Of a stretch of DNA of 49,058 nt, positions 24,334 through 32,355 are shown one piece after another. Source of the DNA: Ruthenibacterium lactatiformans (GTDB lineage: Bacteria; Bacillota; Clostridia; Oscillospirales; Ruminococcaceae). Under the pieces are notes generated by a model, which worked only from the letters and a program-made list of their open reading frames with translations, made no database searches and was not told where the DNA came from. The stretch's first letter is position 1; each line of letters begins with the position of its first letter. The DNA lies in the NCBI RefSeq assembly GCF_000949455.1, contig NZ_JXXK01000028.1, forward strand, positions 1 through 49,058, written 5' to 3'. The translations under genes and the position numbers were made by a program.

Positions 24334-26664
24334 TTATAAGAACTTTTCATTAGGCTTCGTCGTCATCAGCTGATACAGCTTCGTATTTTTCGGAAAGCTG
24401 TTCTCGAATGGGATGATCGCCCCGCCGCAGCGGATGAGGCCATGGCCCGCGGGCACGTTTGTAATGTACGACAGCTGGTTTTCTGAAATGTTCAGCAACT
24501 TTGCCAATTCTTCACGGTCGGTGGCCGCCTGGTTGAGCATCACCAACAGCTCGCTGTTGGCCAGCATGAGGCGGGCGGTGTCCGAGCGCAGGATCTCGTC
24601 CACGTTCTGCGATATCGCCGTGATGAACGCATTGTATTTGCGCATCCGCTTGAACAGGCGGTAGAAAAACTCCGCACTGAAAGAGTAACGGAACAAAATA
24701 TAGAACTCATCGGCCAGTATCCATGTGCGCTTGCCCTGCCGCCAGTTGCGGATCACACGGTTGAAGATGGCGTCCAGCGTCACCACCATGCCCACGGGCC
24801 GCAGCTGCTCGTCCAGCTCCCGGATATCGTAGCACAGAATACGTGCGCCGGTGTCTACATTGGTCTGATGGGCAAAGATGTTCAGGCTACCGGTGGTGTA
24901 CAGCTCCGATGCCAATGCGAGATCGTGTGCTTCTGCCTCGGGCTGCTCCAGCAATATCCGGCGCAGGTCCACCAGCGTGGGCGGCGCGCCTCGATACCCG
25001 CCGCGTATATATTCCCGGTACACCAGCCTTGCACAGCGGTCCAGAATAGACCTCTGCTTTGCCGTAAGGCCGTTTTCCGTCAGCGGCTCAAAAATAGACA
25101 GGATGAGCTTCACCTTGTCCACCAGCGGGTTCTTTCCCTCACCATAGGCCCTGTCGATATCCAGCGCATTGAGGTGGATGCTGCTGTGCGGGGAAATGGG
25201 CAGCACCTCGCCGCCCAGCGCCTTGACCAGCCGGCCGAACTCACTCTCCGGGTCCAGGATCAAGATATCATCTTTTGTGCGCAGGGCGATCTCCACCAAT
25301 TCCTCTTTTGCGCTCATGGATTTTCCGCTTCCCGACACGCCCAGCCGGAATGAATGGCCGTTGAGCAGCTGCGCCCGGTCGATGCGGATCATGTTGCCTG
25401 ACACCGCGTTTTGCCCATAGTATATGCCGTTCGTGTGGTTGAGCTCCTGCGCCTTGAACGGCATCAGCACAGCCACGCTTTCCGTTGTCAGTGTACGCAA
25501 GGCATGAATACGCCGCACGCCGTAGGGCAGTACCGTGTCGAGGCCGTCCCTTTGCTGCCAGCGTAGGGTGGAGAGCTGGCACAGGTGTTTGCGCCCCACG
25601 GCCAGAAGGCTTTCCGTATCCGCGTCCAGCTGTTCTTTGCTTTCCGCCAGATGCACCACCGTCACAAGGCCGTACATCATGCGCTGGTCGCGCTCGGTCA
25701 AATCGTTCAGAAACTCTGTGGTTTCTTTCCGCTGGAGCTGCATATCGTAGGGAACATTCGCCGTGTAGTTGTTGGCATTGTTCTGCCGCCGCTGCCAGCC
25801 GGCCACATTCGTTTCCACACCCAACAGCTTGTTCTGCAATTCCCTCACCGCTTCGTCCGTGGGTACCGGCAGGATGTCGATGGACACCATCATGCTGCGG
25901 TCCAGCCCGCACAGCTCCATGATAAAATCATCCTTGATGAAGCTGGCGTAATTCTGTAGATACAGCACCCGGCCCCATCGGACGTCCGACTTGAAAAAGT
26001 CGGCGTAAAACTCCAGACTGTCCGGGCAGAACCAGTCCTTGAAATCATGGCCGCGCTTTGCTCTCTGCTCCATATTGAATGGCACAACAGCGGGCTGGCC
26101 TGCCTTGAAAAAATCGCGCAGGATCTGCAGCCGGGCAGAGGCGTCCAGTTCCTCAGCCTGCGAGGATAACTGCCCGAGACGTGCTGTGACTTCGCCGCCC
26201 ATGCGCTGGAAGTACGCTCGCGCCTCATCAACGCTGCGTTTGTGGGCGCTGATCGTGAGATACCTCTCCTGCACCACATTGTTGCTGCTGGCCGCGTGGG
26301 ATCGCAGCATATCATTGTACTCCTGCCGATAACCATTCAGCTTATCTGCCTGCGGCCGGATCAGCAATTCCTGTTCAAACTGCCTGCGGTCCACACGCCG
26401 GTTGTTGATGGTGATCTTAGCGCATGCCCCGGAATCCAGCGCATTGAGCAGTTCTGAATAGTCTAACAACATTGACGTCTTATCCGCCTTGCTGGCGATG
26501 GCGTAATTGATGTCTGTGAGACGGTAGGAACGGCTGTAGGCATTGCCTGTCCGGAAGATGCCGTCCGGCCAGATACGCCTGATGGGAATAACGTCCTGCA
26601 CAGAATGAGGAATGCGGAAATTTTCTTTTTCCTGTTTAATACTTCGTTCCAGTGTTTTGATCAA
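24334..26664 (-). CDS. VirB4/TraE-like conjugation ATPase
   Basis: This 776-residue cytoplasmic ATPase powers the type IV secretion channel. The start is TTG 26664, seven bases after GGAGG and overlapping the PrgI stop as TTGA; the GTG at 26670 abuts the binding site. Walker A is LGVSGSGKSMSAKEE and Walker B is RTWILADEFYILF, with DPESEFGRLVKALGG typical of ICE VirB4 proteins. The C-terminus, MTTKPNEKFL, may have been altered by mobile DNA. The codons for KPNEKF match tails just outside both RIT ends. It is fourth in the run Maff2-TrbL-PrgI-VirB4. Confidence 0.93.
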   Translation of the reverse strand: MIKTLERSIKQEKENFRIPHSVQDVIPIRRIWPDGIFRTGNAYSRSYRLTDINYAIASKADKTSMLLDYSELLNALDSGACAKITINNRRVDRRQFEQELLIRPQADKLNGYRQEYNDMLRSHAASSNNVVQERYLTISAHKRSVDEARAYFQRMGGEVTARLGQLSSQAEELDASARLQILRDFFKAGQPAVVPFNMEQRAKRGHDFKDWFCPDSLEFYADFFKSDVRWGRVLYLQNYASFIKDDFIMELCGLDRSMMVSIDILPVPTDEAVRELQNKLLGVETNVAGWQRRQNNANNYTANVPYDMQLQRKETTEFLNDLTERDQRMMYGLVTVVHLAESKEQLDADTESLLAVGRKHLCQLSTLRWQQRDGLDTVLPYGVRRIHALRTLTTESVAVLMPFKAQELNHTNGIYYGQNAVSGNMIRIDRAQLLNGHSFRLGVSGSGKSMSAKEELVEIALRTKDDILILDPESEFGRLVKALGGEVLPISPHSSIHLNALDIDRAYGEGKNPLVDKVKLILSIFEPLTENGLTAKQRSILDRCARLVYREYIRGGYRGAPPTLVDLRRILLEQPEAEAHDLALASELYTTGSLNIFAHQTNVDTGARILCYDIRELDEQLRPVGMVVTLDAIFNRVIRNWRQGKRTWILADEFYILFRYSFSAEFFYRLFKRMRKYNAFITAISQNVDEILRSDTARLMLANSELLVMLNQAATDREELAKLLNISENQLSYITNVPAGHGLIRCGGAIIPFENSFPKNTKLYQLMTTKPNEKFL

Positions 26665-27035
26665 CGGCACACCTCCGCTTCACGTTTCGGCCTGCGTGCT
26701 CCTGCTTCGATTTTGGCGCGCATTACCGTGTAGTAGAGATTTTCCGCCCGGAACACGAGCCTGTGCGGTGTGAGCAGCTCCGATTTGATCACGGCCCACA
26801 GCAGCTGCTCGGCCGTCATGCCGTGATAGCTCACAAAGCCGCAGGCCGCGAACGGGGCCGCACCCAGCATACAGGCCCAACCTGCTATTTCCGTACCCGC
26901 CGTATCCCGCAGCAAAAAATACAGGCCCACGGCAGCGCCGAGGGCCAGAAGTGAACATACAAACTGCCGCGTATTGAGCCCGAAAAAGATAGACTCCTGG
27001 TACTCGCGGATCTCTTTTGGAATTTTGATTTCGAT
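26661..27035 (-). CDS. PrgI-family conjugation membrane protein
   Basis: About 124 residues. IEIKIPKEIREYQESIFFGL at the N-terminus followed by two membrane helices (FVCSLLALGAAVGLYFLL and IAGWACMLGAAPFAACGF) is diagnostic of PrgI, the small VirB3-like channel component before VirB4. A strong AGGAGGG is followed by AAGCCTATCGAA with no ATG, GTG or TTG. ATC at 27035 is the best-spaced codon; the only standard in-frame alternative is a GTG at 27080 without a binding site. The gene overlaps virB4 by four bases. Confidence 0.82.
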   Translation of the reverse strand: MEIKIPKEIREYQESIFFGLNTRQFVCSLLALGAAVGLYFLLRDTAGTEIAGWACMLGAAPFAACGFVSYHGMTAEQLLWAVIKSELLTPHRLVFRAENLYYTVMRAKIEAGARRPKREAEVCR

Positions 27036-27085
27036 AGGCTTCCCTCCTGTTAAACATTTGATATACAGATGTAAACACACCGTTA

Positions 27086-27925
27086 CTACAATCCCATCAT
27101 CTCCCGCACAACACGGTCGCTGGCCTTGACAGCGCCCACCAGTATGAGCAGGTTAAAAATAAGTTCCGCCACATAGCTCCAAACCGCCGTAACCGCAGAT
27201 ACACTGTTGTCTACTGCAGGCGGTGCGGAAGCCATCGCTGAGAAGATGATACAGGCCAAAGCGATCACCGCCCCCTCCAAGCAGACACCCGCATAGCTTT
27301 TCACAAAACTGCGTCCCACATTGCTTGTTGGTTCTCCCGCGAATGTGGCCAAAGGAACGGGAGCCAGCGCAGCATAGAAATATAGCCTGAACAGCCGGCC
27401 ATATACCGTCATGATCATCACGAAGGACAAAACCGTAATAAACAACCCGCCCAGCAGCGTGACAGCCCACAGAGGGATACTGCTCCAGAACCCCACTGCG
27501 TTGATCTTGTCCATTATCTCCTGGGGCAATGTCGTGGGCGCCAATCCACCTGTACCCGCAGCACCCATGGCGCGCGATACAATGCCCTGCACGATGTCGA
27601 AGACCGCCAACATAAGTTCAAGGCCGTACTGCACAGCGCCTTTTGCCAGCACAAATCGTATGAACAGCTTCAGCGCATGCTCCGGCCTCCGGGCTTCCAC
27701 GAAGCTGCCACAGGTCTTGACGACGCCTGCTGCAAAAAACAGCACCAGCAGGCCAAGGCCAATGGCTGTCATTGCATTGTGGACATTCAGCATGACATTC
27801 CAAATGCCGCCGCCCTTGAAGTCGGCAAGGCCCTGTGTGAGAAGCTGCCAAATTTCTGCCAGTTTTTCGTTCCATGTATTGAGCGCCGAATTAAGGTTAT
27901 CTATGATCCATGAGTTTTCGCCTAT
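27086..27925 (-). CDS. TrbL/VirB6-like conjugation membrane protein
   Basis: About 279 residues with several membrane helices (IGLGLLVLFFAAGVV, SIPLWAVTLLGGLFITVLSFVMIM, LRLYFYAALAPVPLATFAGEP region). It is the polytopic channel protein of ICE type IV systems. Standard start codons give only ATG 27793, but the same frame upstream encodes a conserved-looking N-terminus (WIIDNLNSALNTWNEKLAEI). It reaches ATA 27925, which sits nine bases after GGGGGAGG, so ATA is the likely start. Confidence 0.82.
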   Translation of the reverse strand: MGENSWIIDNLNSALNTWNEKLAEIWQLLTQGLADFKGGGIWNVMLNVHNAMTAIGLGLLVLFFAAGVVKTCGSFVEARRPEHALKLFIRFVLAKGAVQYGLELMLAVFDIVQGIVSRAMGAAGTGGLAPTTLPQEIMDKINAVGFWSSIPLWAVTLLGGLFITVLSFVMIMTVYGRLFRLYFYAALAPVPLATFAGEPTSNVGRSFVKSYAGVCLEGAVIALACIIFSAMASAPPAVDNSVSAVTAVWSYVAELIFNLLILVGAVKASDRVVREMMGL

Positions 27926-27963
27926 GTGTTTTCACCTCCCCCGCTGCCGTCATGTACCTGTGT

Positions 27964-28317
27964 TTACGCAACGCCGATCAGCGCGAGGATCTCCCGCGCA
28001 AAAGTGATCACAAGCCCGCCAGCCAGCGTCAAGAAGCCCTGGCTTCTCTGGCTGGGGTCGTGGCTTTGGAAAGATAAGCCGACCTGTACCACGCCCCAGC
28101 CCAGCAGAATAATACCTACTGCGCGAATGAGGGAAAATACAAAATCGGACAGATTGTTAACGATAGCCAGAGGATCGTCTGCGGCAAAGGCTGGGGTACT
28201 AAAGCAAAATACACATAATACCAGTGCCATGTATGTGGCAAAGGCTCTTTGTTCCGCCCTGCCCAACTTTGCCGGACAGCTTTTTTCCTTTTTATGAAAA
28301 GATTTCAAGATAATCAA
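27964..28317 (-). CDS. Maff2-family mobile-element membrane protein
   Basis: This 117-residue protein starts at TTG 28317, nine bases after AGGAGG. A hydrophobic, signal-like segment (YMALVLCVFCFSTPAFA) is followed by two membrane helices separated by a QSHDPSQRSQG loop, the Maff2 pattern. It probably acts as a VirB2/pilin-like or channel subunit, by position between VirD4 and TrbL; its function is not proven. Confidence 0.8.
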   Translation of the reverse strand: MIILKSFHKKEKSCPAKLGRAEQRAFATYMALVLCVFCFSTPAFAADDPLAIVNNLSDFVFSLIRAVGIILLGWGVVQVGLSFQSHDPSQRSQGFLTLAGGLVITFAREILALIGVA

Positions 28318-28342
28318 TAGGGTATACCTCCTGCTTTACTTT

Positions 28343-28377
28343 GCCAACCGGGACAGCAGATTGCTGCTCCGGCTGGC
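28343..28377 (-). promoter_or_regulatory. Long imperfect hairpin in the virD4-maff2 gap
   Basis: Arms of 16 bases (28343-28358 with 28362-28377) with three mismatches and a 3-base loop form a strong stem between the VirD4 stop and the Maff2 ribosome-binding site. No T-run follows, so it looks like an mRNA processing or stability element, not a terminator. Confidence 0.45.
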
Positions 28378-28399
28378 GCTGTTGTTTGTTCGTATGTTC

Positions 28400-29217
28400 T
28401 TATGCTAAAAAATCGCGCATATCCAGCAGTTCATAATTTTCCGGGCTGCCGGAAAGATCGTTTTCAACCAAGCGCGCGGCTGTATAATCGTAGGGCGGCG
28501 CGCCGCCGTCCTCTGTGTACCGCACGTTCGGGTGGCGTTTCAAATCGTATTTATTGTCCATCATGGGGCGCTCGCCGCGCACGAACAGGATCGCCTTTCC
28601 GTTATCCAGCAGACGCACCTCGTCCGGCGTGAGAAGTTCCCGGCCTGTCAGCTGCGTGCTGGTACTGTAACTGCCGTTACGGCCCCGGCTGCGGCTGTGG
28701 GAATCTGCGGACAGCGTCTGCTTACCGAGCATCTCCGAAACATACTTATGTGTTTCTTTTTCATTTCCCCCGATATACAAAAACTCATCGCACAGCCCCA
28801 CGAGCGACTCCCAACTATCCTTGAACAGCGCCTTGATCTGTGCCATGTTCTGACAGATATAGGATGTAAAAATGCCGCGGCTGCGCATGGTCGCCAGAGA
28901 TGTCAGAAAACTGTCGGTGGGCAGGGAAATGTTCGGCGCTTCATCGATCAACAAATGCACAGGCACTGGCAGTCGCCCTTTATGTTTTCGGTCCGCTTCA
29001 TGGTAAAGAGCCTGGATGAGCTGGCCGTACATGAGGCCGACAAGATAGTTCAGTGATTTCTCACTGTCCGGGATGCAGCAGAACAGCGCCACCTTTTTCT
29101 CCCCCAATTCCTCCAGATGCAGATCGTCTGTGCAGGTCATCTTTATGACCTCCGGCAGCAGGAATGCCGACAGCCGCACACCCACGCTCACAAGGATACT
29201 TTTGGCTGTCTTGCCCG
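28400..29217 (-). pseudogene. virD4: VirD4 coupling ATPase, C-terminal part (split by insertion)
   Basis: This holds the last 271 residues of the type IV coupling protein: GKTAKSILVSVGVRLSAFLL at the junction, Walker-B region VHLLIDEAPNISLP, MRSRGIFTSYICQNMAQIKA, and the tail with GERPMMDNKY. The frame is intact but lacks its start and Walker A, which lie 18 kb away in 47160-48106. Joining the two at the shared CGGG core gives GCG-GGC-AAG in frame and a 586-residue protein of normal length. Expression of this half alone would need an internal start (GTG 29191) and is unlikely to be active. Confidence 0.92.
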
Positions 29218-29261
29218 AAACGAGTTGTCAAGGACTTTTTAATCAAATTCACAAAAAAGCC

Positions 29262-29304
29262 ACAAAAAAAGTGCCAGGAAGCAGATTTTAGCTCCTGACA
29301 CTTT
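29262..29304 (-). terminator. Terminator at the left end of the inserted element
   Basis: A stem, AAAGTGTCAGGA/TCCTGGCACTTT with one mismatch (29293-29304 with 29268-29279), is followed on the minus strand by TTTTTTTGTG. It stops element transcripts before they enter the virD4 fragment. Confidence 0.75.
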
Positions 29305-29314
29305 GGCGGATGGG

Positions 29315-29680
29315 TTATTTTCTCCTGCTTAACAGTTCGTCGCAAAGGTACGCATATTCCGGCAGTTGGTCGATATAGGGTTTCCAGCGCCGCTTAATCT
29401 CGGCCAGTTCCAGCGGATCGGCGTCCTCGAAGTCATGGTCGTTTCCGGTCATTCCAAAAACATCCAGTGCTATATCATTCAAGCACTCATTACAAAGACC
29501 GGCAGCGGACTCTATCCAGTTGCCGGTGTCAATATAGACCGGGTCGATAGATATTGCCAGCCACACATAGCCGACCTTATCCGACCAAACCAAATCATAA
29601 GCGGTCATCTGCCGGATATGTTTCTCAAACACTTTGCGGACGCGCTCAATCTCATTTTTCTCTTTTTCTGTGTACAGCAT
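29315..29680 (-). CDS. Hypothetical mobile-element protein, acidic
   Basis: This 121-residue protein starts at ATG 29680, eight bases after AAGGAGG; an ATG at 29686 is too close. I do not recognise the family. It is acidic and soluble with a helical N-terminus (LYTEKEKNEIERVRKVFEKH), a strand-rich middle (YVWLAISIDPVYIDTGNW) and a Leu/Glu-rich end. It is the last gene of the element, followed by the terminator. Confidence 0.7.
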   Translation of the reverse strand: MLYTEKEKNEIERVRKVFEKHIRQMTAYDLVWSDKVGYVWLAISIDPVYIDTGNWIESAAGLCNECLNDIALDVFGMTGNDHDFEDADPLELAEIKRRWKPYIDQLPEYAYLCDELLSRRK

Positions 29681-29757
29681 TTTCATGTCCTCCTTGGCTA
29701 AAGTTTTGGTGTGTACCATCATCAGTTTAACACAAGGCGGCTGGCTTTATCAGCCGG

Positions 29758-29949
29758 TCACATCTGCTGTATCTCGTTTTTGAGCATACGCTTGATTTTG
29801 TCGCTCATGGTTTCGGTGCTGGTATTGCTGAAATGGACGCGCACCTTGTAGGTGGTCTTGCCGATTTTCTTTACCAGCGCGGGGGCGTCCTCCGGCGCTC
29901 TGGCGGGGGTGGTGCCTGCGGTCTGCATGGTACGGGTTTCTTTGTTCAT
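29758..29949 (-). CDS. tnpW: TnpW-family transposon protein
   Basis: This 63-residue protein starts at ATG 29949 behind AAAGGAG. The segment KKIGKTTYKVRVHFSNTSTE, then ETMSDKIKRML, matches the short TnpW family found in clostridial serine-recombinase transposons. Function unknown. Confidence 0.75.
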   Translation of the reverse strand: MNKETRTMQTAGTTPARAPEDAPALVKKIGKTTYKVRVHFSNTSTETMSDKIKRMLKNEIQQM

Positions 29950-29993
29950 GGCGCTCCTTTCTCCGGGCGGGGCTGCGCCGTCCGGCAAAACAA

Positions 29994-30857
29994 TCAATCG
30001 CTCTTACGGTTTACAATGTCTTTCGCCGCCTGCTTAGTGGCCCCGGCGTTTTCCTCCCGGAAGTTCTTCCCGGCAAAGAGGATCGGGGCGCACCGTTCCA
30101 GGATGCGGTCATAGATACGGGCATGGGCCAGGTCGGGCGGGTTCTTGAGTTCGGCCAGCTTCAGGTTGGTGGTGATGATCATGGGCCTGCGGCTGCGGTA
30201 GCGGCTGTCAATGACGAAAAACATCTGCTCCATCGCATACTCGGTGCTGCGCTCCACACCCAAATCGTCAATGATGAGCAGGTCGTACTCGTCAAAGCTG
30301 GCGATAAAGTCGGCCCTGTCATCGGAGAACATCCCCGTCAGGCGGTTCAGGATGGTGGGAAAGTTTGTCATCAGCACCGGCACATCCCGGTCAAGCAGGG
30401 CGTTGGCGATACAACCGGCGAAAAAGGACTTGCCGGTTCCCACATCCCCAAACAGCAGCAGGCCAGTGTTGTTTCGGTATGCCTCCTTCCAGTTCTCCAC
30501 ATAGGCGCGGGCCTTGTCCATCAGAGGATTTTGGCCGTTGTCGTTGGCAAAGGTGTAGTCGTACAGATAGCGGTCTTGCAGGCCCTGGGCCTTCCGGCGC
30601 CTGATACGCTCCATGCGGCGCTGCCGTTCCTCGGCGGCCTTGCGCTGTTCCTCGGCCTCCCGCTGGCACTGGCAGATACAGCGGGGCATGAAGTAGCCCG
30701 GTTTCCCAAAGCAAGGCACAACGGTCTGCCTCTGGCCGCCGCACTTCTTACAGTGAATAAGGCCGTCTGCCGGGTCTATGTACTCGTCCCAGGCCAGCTC
30801 CACACCGGCGGCTGCCTTGTCGATCAGCGCCCGGATTTCTGCGGTAATCTCCATCAT
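29994..30857 (-). CDS. DnaC/IstB-like replication ATPase (helicase loader)
   Basis: This 287-residue protein starts at ATG 30857, coupled to the upstream gene by an ATGA overlap. A zinc-binding N-terminus (CKKCGG...CICQC) precedes an AAA+ domain with Walker A LLLFGDVGTGKSFFAG, Walker B YDLLIIDDLG and sensor motif MIITTNLKLAEL. DnaC-like proteins load the replicative helicase. With its upstream partner it probably lets the excised element replicate. Confidence 0.88.
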   Translation of the reverse strand: MMEITAEIRALIDKAAAGVELAWDEYIDPADGLIHCKKCGGQRQTVVPCFGKPGYFMPRCICQCQREAEEQRKAAEERQRRMERIRRRKAQGLQDRYLYDYTFANDNGQNPLMDKARAYVENWKEAYRNNTGLLLFGDVGTGKSFFAGCIANALLDRDVPVLMTNFPTILNRLTGMFSDDRADFIASFDEYDLLIIDDLGVERSTEYAMEQMFFVIDSRYRSRRPMIITTNLKLAELKNPPDLAHARIYDRILERCAPILFAGKNFREENAGATKQAAKDIVNRKSD

Positions 30858-31588
30858 ACGGTTTCATCCTCCTTTACGCTGTAATCCCGGTTGCGGGTGG
30901 GCGGGGCCGCTTTCTTCGCGTCCTCGCTGGCCCAGCGCCGGATGGTGGCGGCATGGCTCTGATACCGCTTGCCGGTAGAAGCCATATACTCGGACAGCTT
31001 TTCGATGTACTGGCCCCATACGGTGGGAAAGCTGGCCTGCAAGTCTGCCAGTTCCTCGTCCGTCAGGAAAACATTCTGGTAACGGCCATAGGCGCGGGCG
31101 GGGCGTCCCTTCTCTATCTCTCTCTTTATCTCTATCTCTTTCTCTAACTCTATCTCTATCTCTGGTGGACGAATGTCGGACAAATGTCCGCCGTTTGTCC
31201 GAGGCGCGGAAAGAGCCTTGTTTTGAAGCCTCGCTGCTCGCTTTCGCTCGGCCTCGGTGGAGGACTGGCCGATCAGCAGTTCGATATTGCTCATGTAAAA
31301 AGTGCCGCTGTCCAGCACTTCCACAAGGCCCAGCTTCAGGAAGATTTGCAAGGCCCTCTCCACAGTGCCGATCTGCTGGCGGGTTATGGTGGCGATCATC
31401 TGCGCCGTGTAGGGGATATTCTCGTCAAGCTGGAGCCTCCCGCCGTGTTTCAGCGATTTCAGATACAGCTTGAGCAGAATGTTGGAGTACAGCACACCGT
31501 CCTGCATACTTTCCAGCAGCACGATGGAGTCATCGTCAAAATAGTTTTCTTTGAGTTTCAGGTAGTAATATTTTCGATTGTCTGACAT
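30854..31588 (-). CDS. Phage-replisome-organizer-like replication protein
   Basis: This 244-residue protein starts at ATG 31588 behind AAGGAGG. The N-terminus (MSDNRKYYYLKLKENYFDDD, then YSNILLKLYLKSLKHGG) is the winged-helix domain of phage replisome organizers/DnaD-like initiators. A low-complexity Glu/Ile/Lys linker (EIEIELEKEIEIKREIEKG) encoded by a hexanucleotide repeat follows, then a short C-terminal domain (SFPTVWGQYIEKLSEYMAST). It likely recognises the element's replication origin and recruits the DnaC-like ATPase encoded next. Confidence 0.8.
   Translation of the reverse strand: MSDNRKYYYLKLKENYFDDDSIVLLESMQDGVLYSNILLKLYLKSLKHGGRLQLDENIPYTAQMIATITRQQIGTVERALQIFLKLGLVEVLDSGTFYMSNIELLIGQSSTEAERKRAARLQNKALSAPRTNGGHLSDIRPPEIEIELEKEIEIKREIEKGRPARAYGRYQNVFLTDEELADLQASFPTVWGQYIEKLSEYMASTGKRYQSHAATIRRWASEDAKKAAPPTRNRDYSVKEDETV
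31111..31163 (-). repeat. TCTCTA-type hexanucleotide repeat inside the replication gene
   Basis: About nine imperfect copies of TCTCTA/TCTCTT occur in tandem on the plus strand. On the coding strand they encode the Glu-Ile repeat of the linker. All units are 6 bp, so copy-number change would keep the frame. Confidence 0.7.
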
Positions 31589-31701
31589 GGGTTCCTCCTT
31601 GGGGTTCGTTTTGGGCTTCTGTACGCATTTAGAGGGCCGTTTGGGGGGCCAGAGGATAAATCTATCAGGCCCCCGCCGACACCCTCGAAAAAAGCCTTGA
31701 T

Positions 31702-32100
31702 TTACAAGGGGTTTTTGCCCTCTAATTGTCCACGCTGTACCCTTCTCCGGCGTTCGCACTCGGCCTTTTGCCGCCGGTGGACTTTCGGCGCACATTCCGG
31801 GCAGTATTTGGCCCGGTTGGAGCCGGGCGTGAACAGCGCCCCGCAGACGGCGCACCGCTTGGCGTCCAGGCGGTGGAACAGGGCCGTTTCCAGTTCCCTG
31901 TCCAGCGGCAGCACCGCCGCCCGGAACCACCGGCACAACAGGGAGTAGGAAATGGACTGGACGCAGACACATTCCTCCCCATCGTCCAGCGCGATACAGT
32001 TGCCGCCGTCATAGTTGCAGCACTCATGTACCAGCCGCCGCGCTCTGCGATACTGGCGGTAGTCCATGACGGGGATGGGTTCAGGCTTGCTTTTCTTCAT
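31702..32100 (-). CDS. Cysteine-rich VLP-domain mobile-element protein
   Basis: This 132-residue protein starts at ATG 32100. It has CCNYDGGNCIALDDGEECVCVQ, RAAVLPLDRELETAL and a C-terminal zinc-ribbon-like CAVCGALFTPGSNRAKYC, followed by a basic tail. This matches the 'Cys-rich VLP' family named for its VLP motif, common beside relaxase genes of clostridial transposons. Probably nucleic-acid-binding. It overlaps the preceding small gene by 20 bases. Confidence 0.78.
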   Translation of the reverse strand: MKKSKPEPIPVMDYRQYRRARRLVHECCNYDGGNCIALDDGEECVCVQSISYSLLCRWFRAAVLPLDRELETALFHRLDAKRCAVCGALFTPGSNRAKYCPECAPKVHRRQKAECERRRRVQRGQLEGKNPL

Positions 32101-32257
32101 GCTGGCACTTCCCGCACCCGTCGCAGTTACCGCAGCCCTGGCAGGCATGGGCCTCCGGCTCCGGGCCGGTGGGCGCGTCTGCCGGTTCCGGTTGCAAGAG
32201 GGCAAGGGGCAGGCGGATATTCAGGTGGACAGTGACGGGTAAAATAATCTGCTTCAT
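32081..32257 (-). CDS. Small protein with C-terminal Cys cluster
   Basis: This 58-residue protein starts at ATG 32257 behind AAGGAGA. A strand-like N-terminus (MKQIILPVTVHLNIRLPLAL) is followed by a Pro/Glu linker and the cluster CQGCGNCDGCGKCQHEEK. Five cysteines, each separated by two residues, and a His could bind metal. I do not recognise the family. Confidence 0.65.
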   Translation of the reverse strand: MKQIILPVTVHLNIRLPLALLQPEPADAPTGPEPEAHACQGCGNCDGCGKCQHEEKQA

Positions 32258-32355
32258 AAGGCAATCTCCTTCCATGAGTGAATGTTGACAATTCTGTGCA
32301 AAGGTGTGTCGTGAAACGCGACGCACCGCAAGGGGTCGGCAAAGCGCCGTACCCT

